Source of the DNA: an uncultured Prevotella sp. | GTDB taxonomy: Bacteria > Bacteroidota > Bacteroidia > Bacteroidales > Bacteroidaceae | DNA: 64,000 bases | NCBI GenBank assembly: GCA_937907705.1 | Contig: CALCVP010000031.1 | Coordinates: 186,001 to 250,000, forward strand | Direction of reading: 5' to 3' | Part shown: positions 54,463 through 62,448 of the stretch, in pieces | Numbering within the stretch: the first letter of the stretch is position 1 | Layout: each line of letters starts with the position of its first letter | Translations under genes and position numbers: made by a program | The notes under the pieces: generated by a model | Told to the model about the DNA's origin: nothing | The model's database searches: none | The model's input: the letters and a program-made list of their open reading frames with translations, nothing else

Positions 54463-54624
54463 AGCAATTCTTTTTTAGCTGATAACGTAAGTGTTGTATT
54501 GTTATTTTATGTTTGTTGTTGACGGGACCGCCGGGCTTTTCGGTGCCTTGTGCAGCCCCTTGTATTATGGTTTCCGCTGGATGGTGTGGCGGTAGTGTGC
54601 CGTGCAAGGTGCGCTATGGTCTTG

Positions 54625-55890
54625 CTATTTGCCCTTGACAAGGCCGTTGATGTCGCACACAAAACCGTTCTTCTCAATCAGCTTGTCGAAGTTGAGCTTG
54701 CTGAATGCTGTGTGGTGGGTGCCTATTACCACGGCCTGGTACTTGCCGTTGAGCGGTGAGGGGTCTGAACACACGTGGATGCCATACTTTTCCATCACCT
54801 CGTCGGTATTGACCAGCGGGTCGTAAACGGAGGCATGGAAGCCCCGGCGGTTCAAATCGTTGTAGAGGTCGGCTACCTTCGTGTTGCGTATGTCGCTGCA
54901 ATCGGGCTTGAAAGAGAAGCCGAGAATGAGTATGCGGCCTTGCACCTTGCGCAGGTTTCGCTCGGTAAACCACTGTTCTACGTTGTCTGCCAGCCAATGG
55001 GCCATGCCCTCATTGATTTTGCGGGCAGTCTGCAACAGCTGTGGCACGATGCCTACTTGCTGCGACTTGGAAATCATGTAGTAGGGGTCTACGGCTATGC
55101 AGTGGCCCCCCACCAGTCCGGGCTTTGCCTCGATGAAGTTCCATTTGGTGCTGGCAGCCTGGCTCACGTCGTTGACATCGATGCCCATATTGTTGAATAC
55201 CATGCGGAACTCGTTGAAGAAAGCTATCAACACATCGCGCTGGCAGTTTTCCATTATCTTGCAGGCTTCGGCTATGCGTATGCTCTTGGCCTTGAAAGTG
55301 CCGTTTTTGAGCACCGAGTTGTATATTTGGTCGATAAACTCTGCCGCCTCGAGTGTGGAGCCGCTGGTAACCTTGCGTATGTTTTCCACGGTGTGCAGAG
55401 GGTCGCTGGGATTGATGCGTTCGGGCGAAAAACCTACATAGAAGTCTTTGTTGAGCTTCAGTTTTGAAGTGGTTTCCAGCAAGGGTGCACACACATCTTC
55501 TGTCAGTCCGGGGTAAACGGTAGACTCATAGACCACTACATTGCCCTTGGAAAGCAATGCCCCCACTGAGCGGGTGGCGTTGAGCAGATAGCCGATGTTA
55601 GGCTCGTTGTCTTTGTTGACGGGTGTAGGCACAGCCACCACATACAGGTTGCAGCTCTTGAGTTTGCTGCTGTCGGTGGTGATGGTCAGCTTACCTTGGA
55701 GCGCAAGGCCCAGTTGCTCGTTGACAGAAGGGTCTTCGGTGTTGTTGCCCTGTTGCAGGTCAGCCACTTTCTGCTTGTTGATGTCGTAGCCTACGGTATG
55801 GTACTTGTTGGCAAACAGGCAAGCCAAGGGCAGACCTACATATCCAAGTCCGATGACGCCAATCTTTATATCGTCGTTGATGTTTAGCAT
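54625..55890 (-). CDS. UDP-sugar 6-dehydrogenase, TviB/WbpO-like
   Basis: A 421-residue NAD-dependent nucleotide-sugar dehydrogenase of normal length. The N-terminal Rossmann fold reads IKIGVIGLGYVGLPLACLF; then VAVPTPVNKDNEPN, YESTVYPGLTEDVCAP and GFSPERINPSDPLHTV, followed by NCQRDVLIAFFNE and the catalytic Cys in PGLVGGHCIAVDPYY; the C-terminal domain has ILGFSFKPDCSDIRNTKV. The pattern YESTVYPG...ERINP is characteristic of the UDP-HexNAc (TviB/WbpO/WbpA) branch rather than the UDP-glucose one, so I infer production of a UDP-N-acetylhexosaminuronate. It would supply the polymer made by the glycosyltransferase upstream. Element R6 lies between the two genes. Confidence 0.88.
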   Translation of the reverse strand: MLNINDDIKIGVIGLGYVGLPLACLFANKYHTVGYDINKQKVADLQQGNNTEDPSVNEQLGLALQGKLTITTDSSKLKSCNLYVVAVPTPVNKDNEPNIGYLLNATRSVGALLSKGNVVVYESTVYPGLTEDVCAPLLETTSKLKLNKDFYVGFSPERINPSDPLHTVENIRKVTSGSTLEAAEFIDQIYNSVLKNGTFKAKSIRIAEACKIMENCQRDVLIAFFNEFRMVFNNMGIDVNDVSQAASTKWNFIEAKPGLVGGHCIAVDPYYMISKSQQVGIVPQLLQTARKINEGMAHWLADNVEQWFTERNLRKVQGRILILGFSFKPDCSDIRNTKVADLYNDLNRRGFHASVYDPLVNTDEVMEKYGIHVCSDPSPLNGKYQAVVIGTHHTAFSKLNFDKLIEKNGFVCDINGLVKGK

Positions 55891-56012
55891 TATATATCAG
55901 TGTTTTATTGATTTCAGTAATTTATTTTTCTATTGTCAGTAGCTTAATGCTCTTTTTGCTTGCCGACATGAGTGTGCGGGCAGTTGTGGGTTTGACTTTT
56001 TCCGGTTTGCCA

Positions 56013-56131
56013 TTGCAGTGCTGTCGGGTTCTGAAAGCAGTGCAATCGCATTGCCATTGCACTGCTTTCGCCATGCGATTACAGTGCTCTTGGGCGGTGA
56101 TTGCGGTGCTCTTGCCGGTGCAGCATTATGC
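56013..56131. repeat. 22-bp-pitch GCANTGC array, element R6
   Basis: Six cores at 56015-56021 (GCAGTGC), 56037-56043 (GCAGTGC), 56059-56065 (GCACTGC), 56081-56087 (ACAGTGC), 56103-56109 (GCGGTGC) and 56125-56131 (ATTATGC), all exactly 22 bp apart. GAAAGCAGTGCAAT (56033-56046) pairs exactly with ATTGCACTGCTTTC (56056-56069). It ends 8 bp from the stop of the glycosyltransferase gene and 120 bp before the dehydrogenase start, inside the exopolysaccharide cluster. Confidence 0.85.
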
Positions 56132-56138
56132 AGCGGCA

Positions 56139-57458
56139 CTACATGCGTTCCAGCTGTGCATAGCGCGAGGTCTTCTTGGGGTTCCATGCGTCTTTGTAAG
56201 AGCGCATGAAGAAAAGCTCCTGCAGCTGTGCTGCGGTGCGTGCCAGACGCAGGAAATAGCCTGTGTAGGGCGACATGAGCGGCGTGAAGCGATAGAGAAA
56301 CAGGTCTTCGCGCCATCGCTCCGACACGATAAGCACCAGCAGGAAGGCAAACTGCGAGAAGAACACCCGGATGATATAGCCTAACAGCATCACCTCAAAG
56401 AAGTGGCTGTGGAAGGTCATCAGCAGGTTGATGATGTAGAACACCCACAGAAAGTTGAGCACGCAGTCGTACATGATGTTTTCCATGTTGGACAGCCAAT
56501 TGAGGAAGTTCCAGTTGCGGTTGGGCAAGAGGATGTCTGAATGCTTGCGTATGCGGAACCTTACCAGCGAGCGTGACCAGCGTATGCGCTGGTGATACAG
56601 CTTGTACCACTTGACAGGCACATTGGTCATGCAGATGGCATCGGCGGCAAACTTTACCTTGTAGCCAGCCTTGCGCACCTTTTGCGTGAGGTCGCCGTCA
56701 AGGCCCGGACCGATGTCCCAGTAGCCTACGCGCTGCAACACTTCGCGGTCAAAGGCGCCGAAAGCGCCCGATATGATGTGGTAGATGCCTAACTCACTGG
56801 TAACGATGCGGCCTACCTGTATTCTCTTCAGATACTCAAGGGCTTGCAGCGAGGAGCAGATGGACTCCTTGTAGTTGCGCACCTTGACGCAGCCTCCTAC
56901 GGCCTTTACCTCGCTGTCGAGGTAGAAGGGAATGAGGATTTTCTCCAATGCATCGCGGTCGAGCGATGAGTCAGCGTCCAGGTTGATTACATACTTGCCG
57001 CGGGCATACTGCGCCCCATAGTTGCTGGCGGCCGCCTTGCCTCCTCTGGCGTTCAGTCTGAAGTAGTGGTCTATCAGTCCGTTGCGCTCCAGATCGGTGC
57101 AGATAAGGTAGGTGTCGTCGTCAGAGCCGTCGTCAACCACTATCACCTCAAAGTTGCGGTAGGTCTGCTCCTTGAGCGACATGGCCAACTTGTATATGTG
57201 CTTGCCCTCGTTCTTGCCTGGCACAAGAATGGATATAAGCGGATTTTCACGCCTCAGAAAGTGCAGGGCCATCAGCTTGTCTTCTTCCATGTGGCGGTGG
57301 CGGAGGGTCATGATGCCTATAACGAGATACTCCAACAGGTAATAACGAGGCAGCTCGACAAAGAACAAAAACCAATAGGTATTGATAATGTTCGACAGCG
57401 AGAGCGAAAACAACCATTCTACAAAGTTGTCTGCCTGTATCAAAAATTCCGTTAACAT
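56139..57458 (-). CDS. Membrane glycosyltransferase family 2 (polysaccharide synthase type)
   Basis: A 439-residue GT2 enzyme with N-terminal spans (NIINTYWFLFFVELPRYYLL) and a C-terminal set of three or more spans (LNFLWVFYIINLLMTF, VMLLGYIIRVFF, FAFLLVLIV). The cytoplasmic catalytic domain (about 70-320) has ISILVPGKNEGKHI, DDGSDDDT, NLDADSSLDRD (DxD) and, later, LDGDLTQKV in place of the usual TED and the processive motif QRIRW. This resembles synthases such as Alg8, HAS or PgaC that polymerise and move sugar across the inner membrane. Neighbours include an HlyD/Alg44-like protein, a TolC-like channel and a UDP-sugar dehydrogenase, all on the same strand, which supports exopolysaccharide synthesis. 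The polymer is unknown. Confidence 0.88.
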   Translation of the reverse strand: MLTEFLIQADNFVEWLFSLSLSNIINTYWFLFFVELPRYYLLEYLVIGIMTLRHRHMEEDKLMALHFLRRENPLISILVPGKNEGKHIYKLAMSLKEQTYRNFEVIVVDDGSDDDTYLICTDLERNGLIDHYFRLNARGGKAAASNYGAQYARGKYVINLDADSSLDRDALEKILIPFYLDSEVKAVGGCVKVRNYKESICSSLQALEYLKRIQVGRIVTSELGIYHIISGAFGAFDREVLQRVGYWDIGPGLDGDLTQKVRKAGYKVKFAADAICMTNVPVKWYKLYHQRIRWSRSLVRFRIRKHSDILLPNRNWNFLNWLSNMENIMYDCVLNFLWVFYIINLLMTFHSHFFEVMLLGYIIRVFFSQFAFLLVLIVSERWREDLFLYRFTPLMSPYTGYFLRLARTAAQLQELFFMRSYKDAWNPKKTSRYAQLERM

Positions 57459-57481
57459 GTCTCGTCCCTCCTTTCTTTCAT

Positions 57482-59098
57482 TTATGCCAAGAAGAATATG
57501 GCCAGTGCAGCAATGGCCAGCAGCACACTGGCCAGCACCACCAACAGGGTGATAAGGCGACGGTAGTGTGTTACAGTATTGTCTTTCTTCTTCTTTATCT
57601 CGTTCAGTTCCTCTGCCTGCTCCTCCTCCAATGAGATGCGGCTGGTCTCTTGCTGCGTCTGCTCCTCGCCGGTTTCGGTGTACTCATACATATCGTCAGG
57701 TTCGGCACCCACAAACTCCAGCTCGCGCAGAAACTGGTCCACCGGTATGCGGTCGGTGTTGTTGGTGGTGTTGCAGGTATAGCATATCTGCTCGCCCGGC
57801 TCAATCTTGGATGCCATGCGGCTGATACCTTTCGACAGTTCCACACGGAACAGGCGGATGGTGTCTGGTTCGAAGGTGTCGGTAACGCTGGTCTTGCTCA
57901 CATAGAAGATGTTGTTGAAATAGGTAATCTTGTGGCCCAAGAACAGTTCGCACATCTCTCCTTGCAGACTTTCCTTGATTTTGGTAGTCTCTTTCTTGTC
58001 GTTGAACACCCAGATTTTTGCCACCACCAGGGTAAACACCTTGTTGCCGTAGACCTCGCCCAGCTGCCGGCGGATACGGTTGACGAAGTTGGGGTACTCC
58101 ATAAAGTTGTCGTAGAGATTGACAAACTGCGAGAAGGTGATGCCCTTTTGGGTGAGCACGCGCACACCCTCGTCGGTAATCTCGTAGTTGATGACATCAT
58201 GTGGTATCAGCTCGCTTACCAGCGACTCGTGTTCGCAATAGCAACACAGGGCCTTGGTAACAGGAGTGGTGAAAGAGTTGTTGCAGTCGTTGCAGGTGTA
58301 GACAGACGCGGGGCGGTCATAGTCTACACCTATGTGGCGCAAGGGACGGTGGCACTTGGGGCAGATAAGCATGCCTCCTTTGTTGTAGCTGGACTCCGGC
58401 GACACATTGGCGCAGCGAAAATGGTGGATGATATTCTGCAACCTGAGGTTGCTGCTGTCGCATTTGGGGCAGCATTCCATGTAAATAAGATGGCTGTGGT
58501 TGCACTTCGGACAGAGATACTGCTTGACAAGGAACTTGTCGCGGCGGAAAGCTCCGAACTCAAACATGGTCTCTTCAAAGGCAAAAAGCTCTCTGAGGTG
58601 GAACAATCCCATCTCATGGTAGTGCTCAAAGATAGGATTGATATAGCCAAGAGACGATTTCTCGATGAGCCGGTGCTCTACCAACTTGATGTCTCTTGAC
58701 AGCATGAAGCGGCAGATGCGGGCAAACAGCTGGTTGGGAGTGATGGAACGTGTAATTTCCGGCTTGATGCCGTATTTGAAAGTGGCACGCTCTATGCGGT
58801 CGATAGTGTCTTGCACCTTGTCTTCGTTGATGTCATTGATAAACTCGTCAATGATAAAGCCTGCCGTGTTCATGCGCCCTTTCAGGGCCTTGCTGGCAAA
58901 TACGGGCTTGTAGCTGCATTTCCACGACAAGACAGGACTGATGCCTATCAGGATGGTTGCAGCCGTATGGGGCGAGTTTGCCCTGATAAACATGCAGTCA
59001 TAGTATTCGGGCAAAATATCAAGAGTGGCGTCCACGTCAATGTAAGAGTCAACGGTAAGCACCCTCCTGTTGTTTTTAGTTGTAGTAATGCCTATCAT
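57482..59098 (-). CDS. Zinc-ribbon, tail-anchored membrane protein of unknown function (TackOD1-like?)
   Basis: A 538-residue protein. Residues 1-90 resemble a degenerate receiver (RRVLTVDSYIDV, YDCMFIRANSP, KPVFASKAL) with no phospho-Asp pattern. Residues about 195-290 hold six cysteine clusters: CPKC 196-199, CCPKC 209-213, C229, CPKC 246-249, CNDC 269-272, CCYC 285-288, suggesting two or three zinc ribbons. Residues about 300-460 could be a worn GGDEF-like or helical output fold (KVFTLVVAKIWVFNDK; NNIFYVSKTSV). A charged coiled-coil-like segment and a single C-terminal span (LITLLVVLASVLLAIAALAI) close it. The set resembles the TackOD1 output domain as I remember it, but I can't check. The ATG overlaps the stop of the HlyD-like gene by 4 nt, so they are translationally coupled. 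Confidence 0.75.
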   Translation of the reverse strand: MIGITTTKNNRRVLTVDSYIDVDATLDILPEYYDCMFIRANSPHTAATILIGISPVLSWKCSYKPVFASKALKGRMNTAGFIIDEFINDINEDKVQDTIDRIERATFKYGIKPEITRSITPNQLFARICRFMLSRDIKLVEHRLIEKSSLGYINPIFEHYHEMGLFHLRELFAFEETMFEFGAFRRDKFLVKQYLCPKCNHSHLIYMECCPKCDSSNLRLQNIIHHFRCANVSPESSYNKGGMLICPKCHRPLRHIGVDYDRPASVYTCNDCNNSFTTPVTKALCCYCEHESLVSELIPHDVINYEITDEGVRVLTQKGITFSQFVNLYDNFMEYPNFVNRIRRQLGEVYGNKVFTLVVAKIWVFNDKKETTKIKESLQGEMCELFLGHKITYFNNIFYVSKTSVTDTFEPDTIRLFRVELSKGISRMASKIEPGEQICYTCNTTNNTDRIPVDQFLRELEFVGAEPDDMYEYTETGEEQTQQETSRISLEEEQAEELNEIKKKKDNTVTHYRRLITLLVVLASVLLAIAALAIFFLA

Positions 59099-60609
59099 CT
59101 GATGTTGCCTTTTTCTTTTTCCTTTACTGTTGTATGATCCTTCTTGCCACCTTGCGGGGCTGTTTTGGCAGTTCGCAGCATGTGGTCGTGAACGTCTTGC
59201 ACCATTTTCTTGCGAACTTGCATCGTGATTCTGCTTACAGGCCGATACTGTGTGGCATCGCTGCTGCTCTGCTGTGGGCGGGCAGATGCACTGCCTTTAT
59301 TTTGTGCTTTTGCCGCTTTCGGTGCCGCAGAAGCTTCTTTGTTTGCTATGGATGTGCCCTCTTGGGTGGCGGCAGGAGCCTTGTCTGCCTTGCCGGCATG
59401 TGGATTCAACCGTGGCTTGCCTGTCTTCCGTGGTTGGGCAGACGGCTTTTCGCCATTTTCTTTCAGCTTGGGCCGGGGGGGTGTGGTGCGTCCGTATTCA
59501 TCGGGAAAGGTGTACATGTTCTTCTCGCCCAACTCTACACTGCGCACAAGCTTGTTGACACGCACCTTGACAGGGAACTTGTTGGTCAGTACCCAGTCCG
59601 GAACTTTCTGGTAAGGTACGAATTTCAGGTATGCTACAACGGCCTCCACGTCTTTAGAGAAGTTGCTAAGCAAGTGCTTAGGTATCTGTTCCACGCGCAA
59701 GCCCAATAACTGGAGGCGGGCTTGTGCGGTGATTTCATCGTTGAAGATGACTTCTGCGTCTTTGGCGTTCCACAGGTATTTCACCTTGTTGGCAGGCACA
59801 TAGACCACCACGCCCAGATGGCTGGCTTGGTAATCGGTGTGCTGCAAGGCCATGATTTGCTCTTCCTTGAACACGATAGTGCTGTTGGCCACATTCACAT
59901 CGGTAACGAAACCGTCTGCCAGCGAGGTGGTGTAATGCACCATGCTGCGGTCATACTTGGCACCGTTTCTCAGGTGCGGCATCAGGTTTCCGCCTTTTCT
60001 TCCGTACGGTCCGCTGATAAAGCGCATCACGTTGCTCTTCATGCTGGAGTATATTCTTACCTTGTTGATTTGCTTGCGCAGCTCTTGCTGCACCTCGGCT
60101 ATCTCTGCATCCAGCTCGTTTTGTTTGGTATTGTTGGTCAATCCGAAATAAATGTCTTTCTGCTCTGAGGTTTTTTGGCGGCGCAGTTCAGCCAAACGTG
60201 TCTGCAACACGGGTATTTCCTGTTGCGCCAAGCGGGCTTGCAGCTCCATGTCATTCTTGTCTCTTACAGCCACAGGAATAGTGTTCAGGCTGTATTGATT
60301 GAGCAAATTGTCGAGCAATATGTATGAATAGAGGGTGTCGCCCGCCTTAACCTCGTCGCCTACATTCTTGTAGACATCCAGCACTACGATGTCGCCCAAG
60401 GCTCTGATTTTGGTGTCGTCGAGCTTGATATAGCCGTCGTAGGTGGCATAGATGGTCCGATTAACAACGTAATAGGCAAGCAATGCCACTACACCGAGAA
60501 AGATGCAGGCAAAGATAACTTGCTGTTTGGCCAAGCGCTTGCTCTGTTCGTGCAGCATCTGCTCTGCGGCTTGCTCCTGTGGGTTTTCATTATAATGAAA
60601 CTCGTTCAT
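59095..60609 (-). CDS. HlyD/Alg44-like periplasmic bridge protein
   Basis: A 504-residue protein: cytoplasmic head rich in Gln/Glu, one span (VIFACIFLGVVALLAYYVV, near residues 32-50), then a biotinyl-lipoyl-like/HlyD domain (VVLDVYKNVGDEVKAGDTLYSY), a coiled coil about residues 100-185 (LQARLAQQEIPVLQTRLAELRRQ and EIAEVQQELRKQI), and a returning beta region with VVVYVPANKVKYLW. From about 390 to the end it is a basic, Pro/Lys/Ala-rich disordered tail. HlyD-type proteins link an inner-membrane machine to an outer-membrane factor; in exopolysaccharide systems, Alg44 does this. It sits 55 nt after the TolC-like gene and overlaps the zinc-ribbon gene start (ATGA). Confidence 0.85.
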   Translation of the reverse strand: MNEFHYNENPQEQAAEQMLHEQSKRLAKQQVIFACIFLGVVALLAYYVVNRTIYATYDGYIKLDDTKIRALGDIVVLDVYKNVGDEVKAGDTLYSYILLDNLLNQYSLNTIPVAVRDKNDMELQARLAQQEIPVLQTRLAELRRQKTSEQKDIYFGLTNNTKQNELDAEIAEVQQELRKQINKVRIYSSMKSNVMRFISGPYGRKGGNLMPHLRNGAKYDRSMVHYTTSLADGFVTDVNVANSTIVFKEEQIMALQHTDYQASHLGVVVYVPANKVKYLWNAKDAEVIFNDEITAQARLQLLGLRVEQIPKHLLSNFSKDVEAVVAYLKFVPYQKVPDWVLTNKFPVKVRVNKLVRSVELGEKNMYTFPDEYGRTTPPRPKLKENGEKPSAQPRKTGKPRLNPHAGKADKAPAATQEGTSIANKEASAAPKAAKAQNKGSASARPQQSSSDATQYRPVSRITMQVRKKMVQDVHDHMLRTAKTAPQGGKKDHTTVKEKEKGNIR

Positions 60610-60664
60610 GGTTGTTAATCTTTTCTTTGTTTGAAAGTGAATGTAATATAAGGCTGCATTTGCC

Positions 60665-62074
60665 TCAGTCTGTTATCTCTATCTCGCTGAAGATGCCTTC
60701 TGTTGCGTTGAGGCTGGCAGCCTTCTGTATCTCTATCATGGCCAGTGAGCGGTTGAGCATGAGCTTGTACAGCCGCTCAAGACTTTTCAGATATTCGTTG
60801 TACTCTTCCATTCTCACCAGATAGTTGTATCCTTTTTTCTGGTGAAGATAGGCGTTGCGGCGTATGTCTACGTAGCGTTGCAACTGGTTGATGTGGTAGT
60901 TCTCCGTGTTGATGGCACGGTTGATGTTGGCTATTCTCTTCAGCAGCACTTCGCATTGGGTGCGCTTCTGCGCCATGTCTACATCTCTGCCGCTTCTTAA
61001 TATCTCCACTTCTGTGGCAAGGGCTTTCTTCTTTCTGCCGCTCTCATCGTAGAGGGGGATGGTAAAGCGCAGGCCTACGTCGGCATTGTTGCTGAACTTG
61101 TTGTTGCTGGTCCAGTAGGAAGACCACCTTACAAACGGTGTCAGCCGGGTGGTGGAGAGGTAGTTGGTCATGCTGCTTTTGTTGGTGGCGATGTCTTCTC
61201 TTACCTTGCTGATGCGGGCATCCAGGCCTTCCATGTCGGCAGCCCGCCACAAAGCCGTGGTGTCTACCACCATGAGTGTGGGCTTGATGAAGCACATGTG
61301 CACCTTTGACAGGTCAACATTGGCACTGATCATCGACAGTTCGTATTCGGCATTCATCTTGTCGTTGATGACTTCTATCATCTTGTCGTTGCTTATTCTG
61401 TCGCGTTCCAGCATGTATTGGTATGCCTCATTCAGTATATCAAGGTTCTCAAGGCGCTGCGCTATCACTGCACCGATGTATTGGTTGACTTGCTCTGTGA
61501 GCAGGTCGGCAGCCTTGTCGTAGATGTCGGCATTGAGATGGCGCTGCTGTTGCAGCCTGTCCAGCTCGTTGTTGAGCTTTATGTCGTTGTATTTTTGCTG
61601 TCCGTGGTAGTACTTGCTGTTGATGATGTTCCATCCCACTTCGGCTTGTGCCTTTGCTTTATACACCGACACGTCGTCTTCATCTCTGTCGGGTTTCAAG
61701 GCTTCTTCGGGCCGGGCATATATCTGTCCGGTTATTTCCAGTCCTGTGTTGCGCTTCAATGCCAAAGCTTCATGTGCTGTCTTGGCAGCATAGAGCGAGT
61801 CTGTAAGTCCTGAAGCGCTGTGCTTCATGAGTGCTTGCAGCCGTACGACAGGCAGACTGACGGTGCCTGCTGAAGACAGAAGTGAGTCTAATTGGGTAAA
61901 CCGTTGCTTGAAGTGTAGGAGCACTGTCTCATTGTTGAGGTTTTCATAAACCAGCATCTTGGGGCTGAACTTGGTGCGTGCTGACTGTGCCCGCGTGTCA
62001 ATGCCCGTAGTAACGGTAAGTCCTATGGTCAACAGGACAATGTATAGTAAATGTCTCAACACAGAATAATGCAT
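60665..62074 (-). CDS. TolC-family outer-membrane channel protein
   Basis: A 469-residue protein with a signal peptide (LRHLLYIVLLTIGLTVTTG, cleaved around TRAQS). The mature part is mostly helical with two long coiled-coil hairpins (NNELDRLQQQRHLNADIYDK; KALATEVEILRSGRDVDMAQKR) and a beta barrel part (VRWSSYWTSNNKFSNNADVGLRFTIPLYD), which is the outer-membrane-factor layout of TolC-type trimers. It likely provides the exit pore for the polymer made by the GT2 enzyme. It is first of the cluster in transcription direction. I found no strong TAnnTTTG box in the 370 nt upstream, so the promoter is unresolved. Confidence 0.85.
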   Translation of the reverse strand: MHYSVLRHLLYIVLLTIGLTVTTGIDTRAQSARTKFSPKMLVYENLNNETVLLHFKQRFTQLDSLLSSAGTVSLPVVRLQALMKHSASGLTDSLYAAKTAHEALALKRNTGLEITGQIYARPEEALKPDRDEDDVSVYKAKAQAEVGWNIINSKYYHGQQKYNDIKLNNELDRLQQQRHLNADIYDKAADLLTEQVNQYIGAVIAQRLENLDILNEAYQYMLERDRISNDKMIEVINDKMNAEYELSMISANVDLSKVHMCFIKPTLMVVDTTALWRAADMEGLDARISKVREDIATNKSSMTNYLSTTRLTPFVRWSSYWTSNNKFSNNADVGLRFTIPLYDESGRKKKALATEVEILRSGRDVDMAQKRTQCEVLLKRIANINRAINTENYHINQLQRYVDIRRNAYLHQKKGYNYLVRMEEYNEYLKSLERLYKLMLNRSLAMIEIQKAASLNATEGIFSEIEITD

Positions 62075-62409
62075 TTCTCTTTTCTCTATTGATAGCAGGC
62101 AATCGGTTCTTTCAGCGTGCTATCATAGTTCCTTTGGTTTATGGCGGGCGTGCTTTCGCATGGCCCGACTTTTCATATTCTTTTCTGCATGGATGGCAAG
62201 CGGAGTGCTGTTTTTGCTCAACCGTGCTTTGCCTTTGCGGTTTTCCTTACTCTATGTTTTTCTGCAATAGCTCTAACATACAGTAGGTTATCTCTATCCT
62301 TTGACGTTTCCTTTACTGATGGGTTCCATGCTTCACCTTTAACATGGAAAATGCAGCCGCCGACATCAGCAGCTGCATCTTCTTGCTTCGTAGAAAAATC
62401 TTGTAGCAT

Positions 62410-62432
62410 AAGGTGGACCATAAGTCCACCTT
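62410..62432. terminator. Small hairpin after the right-edge gene
   Basis: AAGGTGGAC/GTCCACCTT with a 5-nt loop just downstream of the stop at 62449 on the minus strand. There is no long T-run, so termination is only likely. The rest of 62075-62448 shows nothing else I recognise. Confidence 0.5.
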
Positions 62433-62448
62433 TAAGATTTTAGCATAA

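Noticed and set aside
435..56131. CRISPR arrays (from evenly spaced repeats)
   Set aside because: Repeat units are only 7 bp and vary, spacers are 15 bp and palindromic, arrays have five or six units, and there are no cas genes.
435..56131. REP/BIME-type elements mobilised by a RAYT transposase
   Set aside because: REPs are single short palindromes; the phased multi-core design differs, and no RAYT (Y1 transposase) gene is in the window. A distant one is not excluded.
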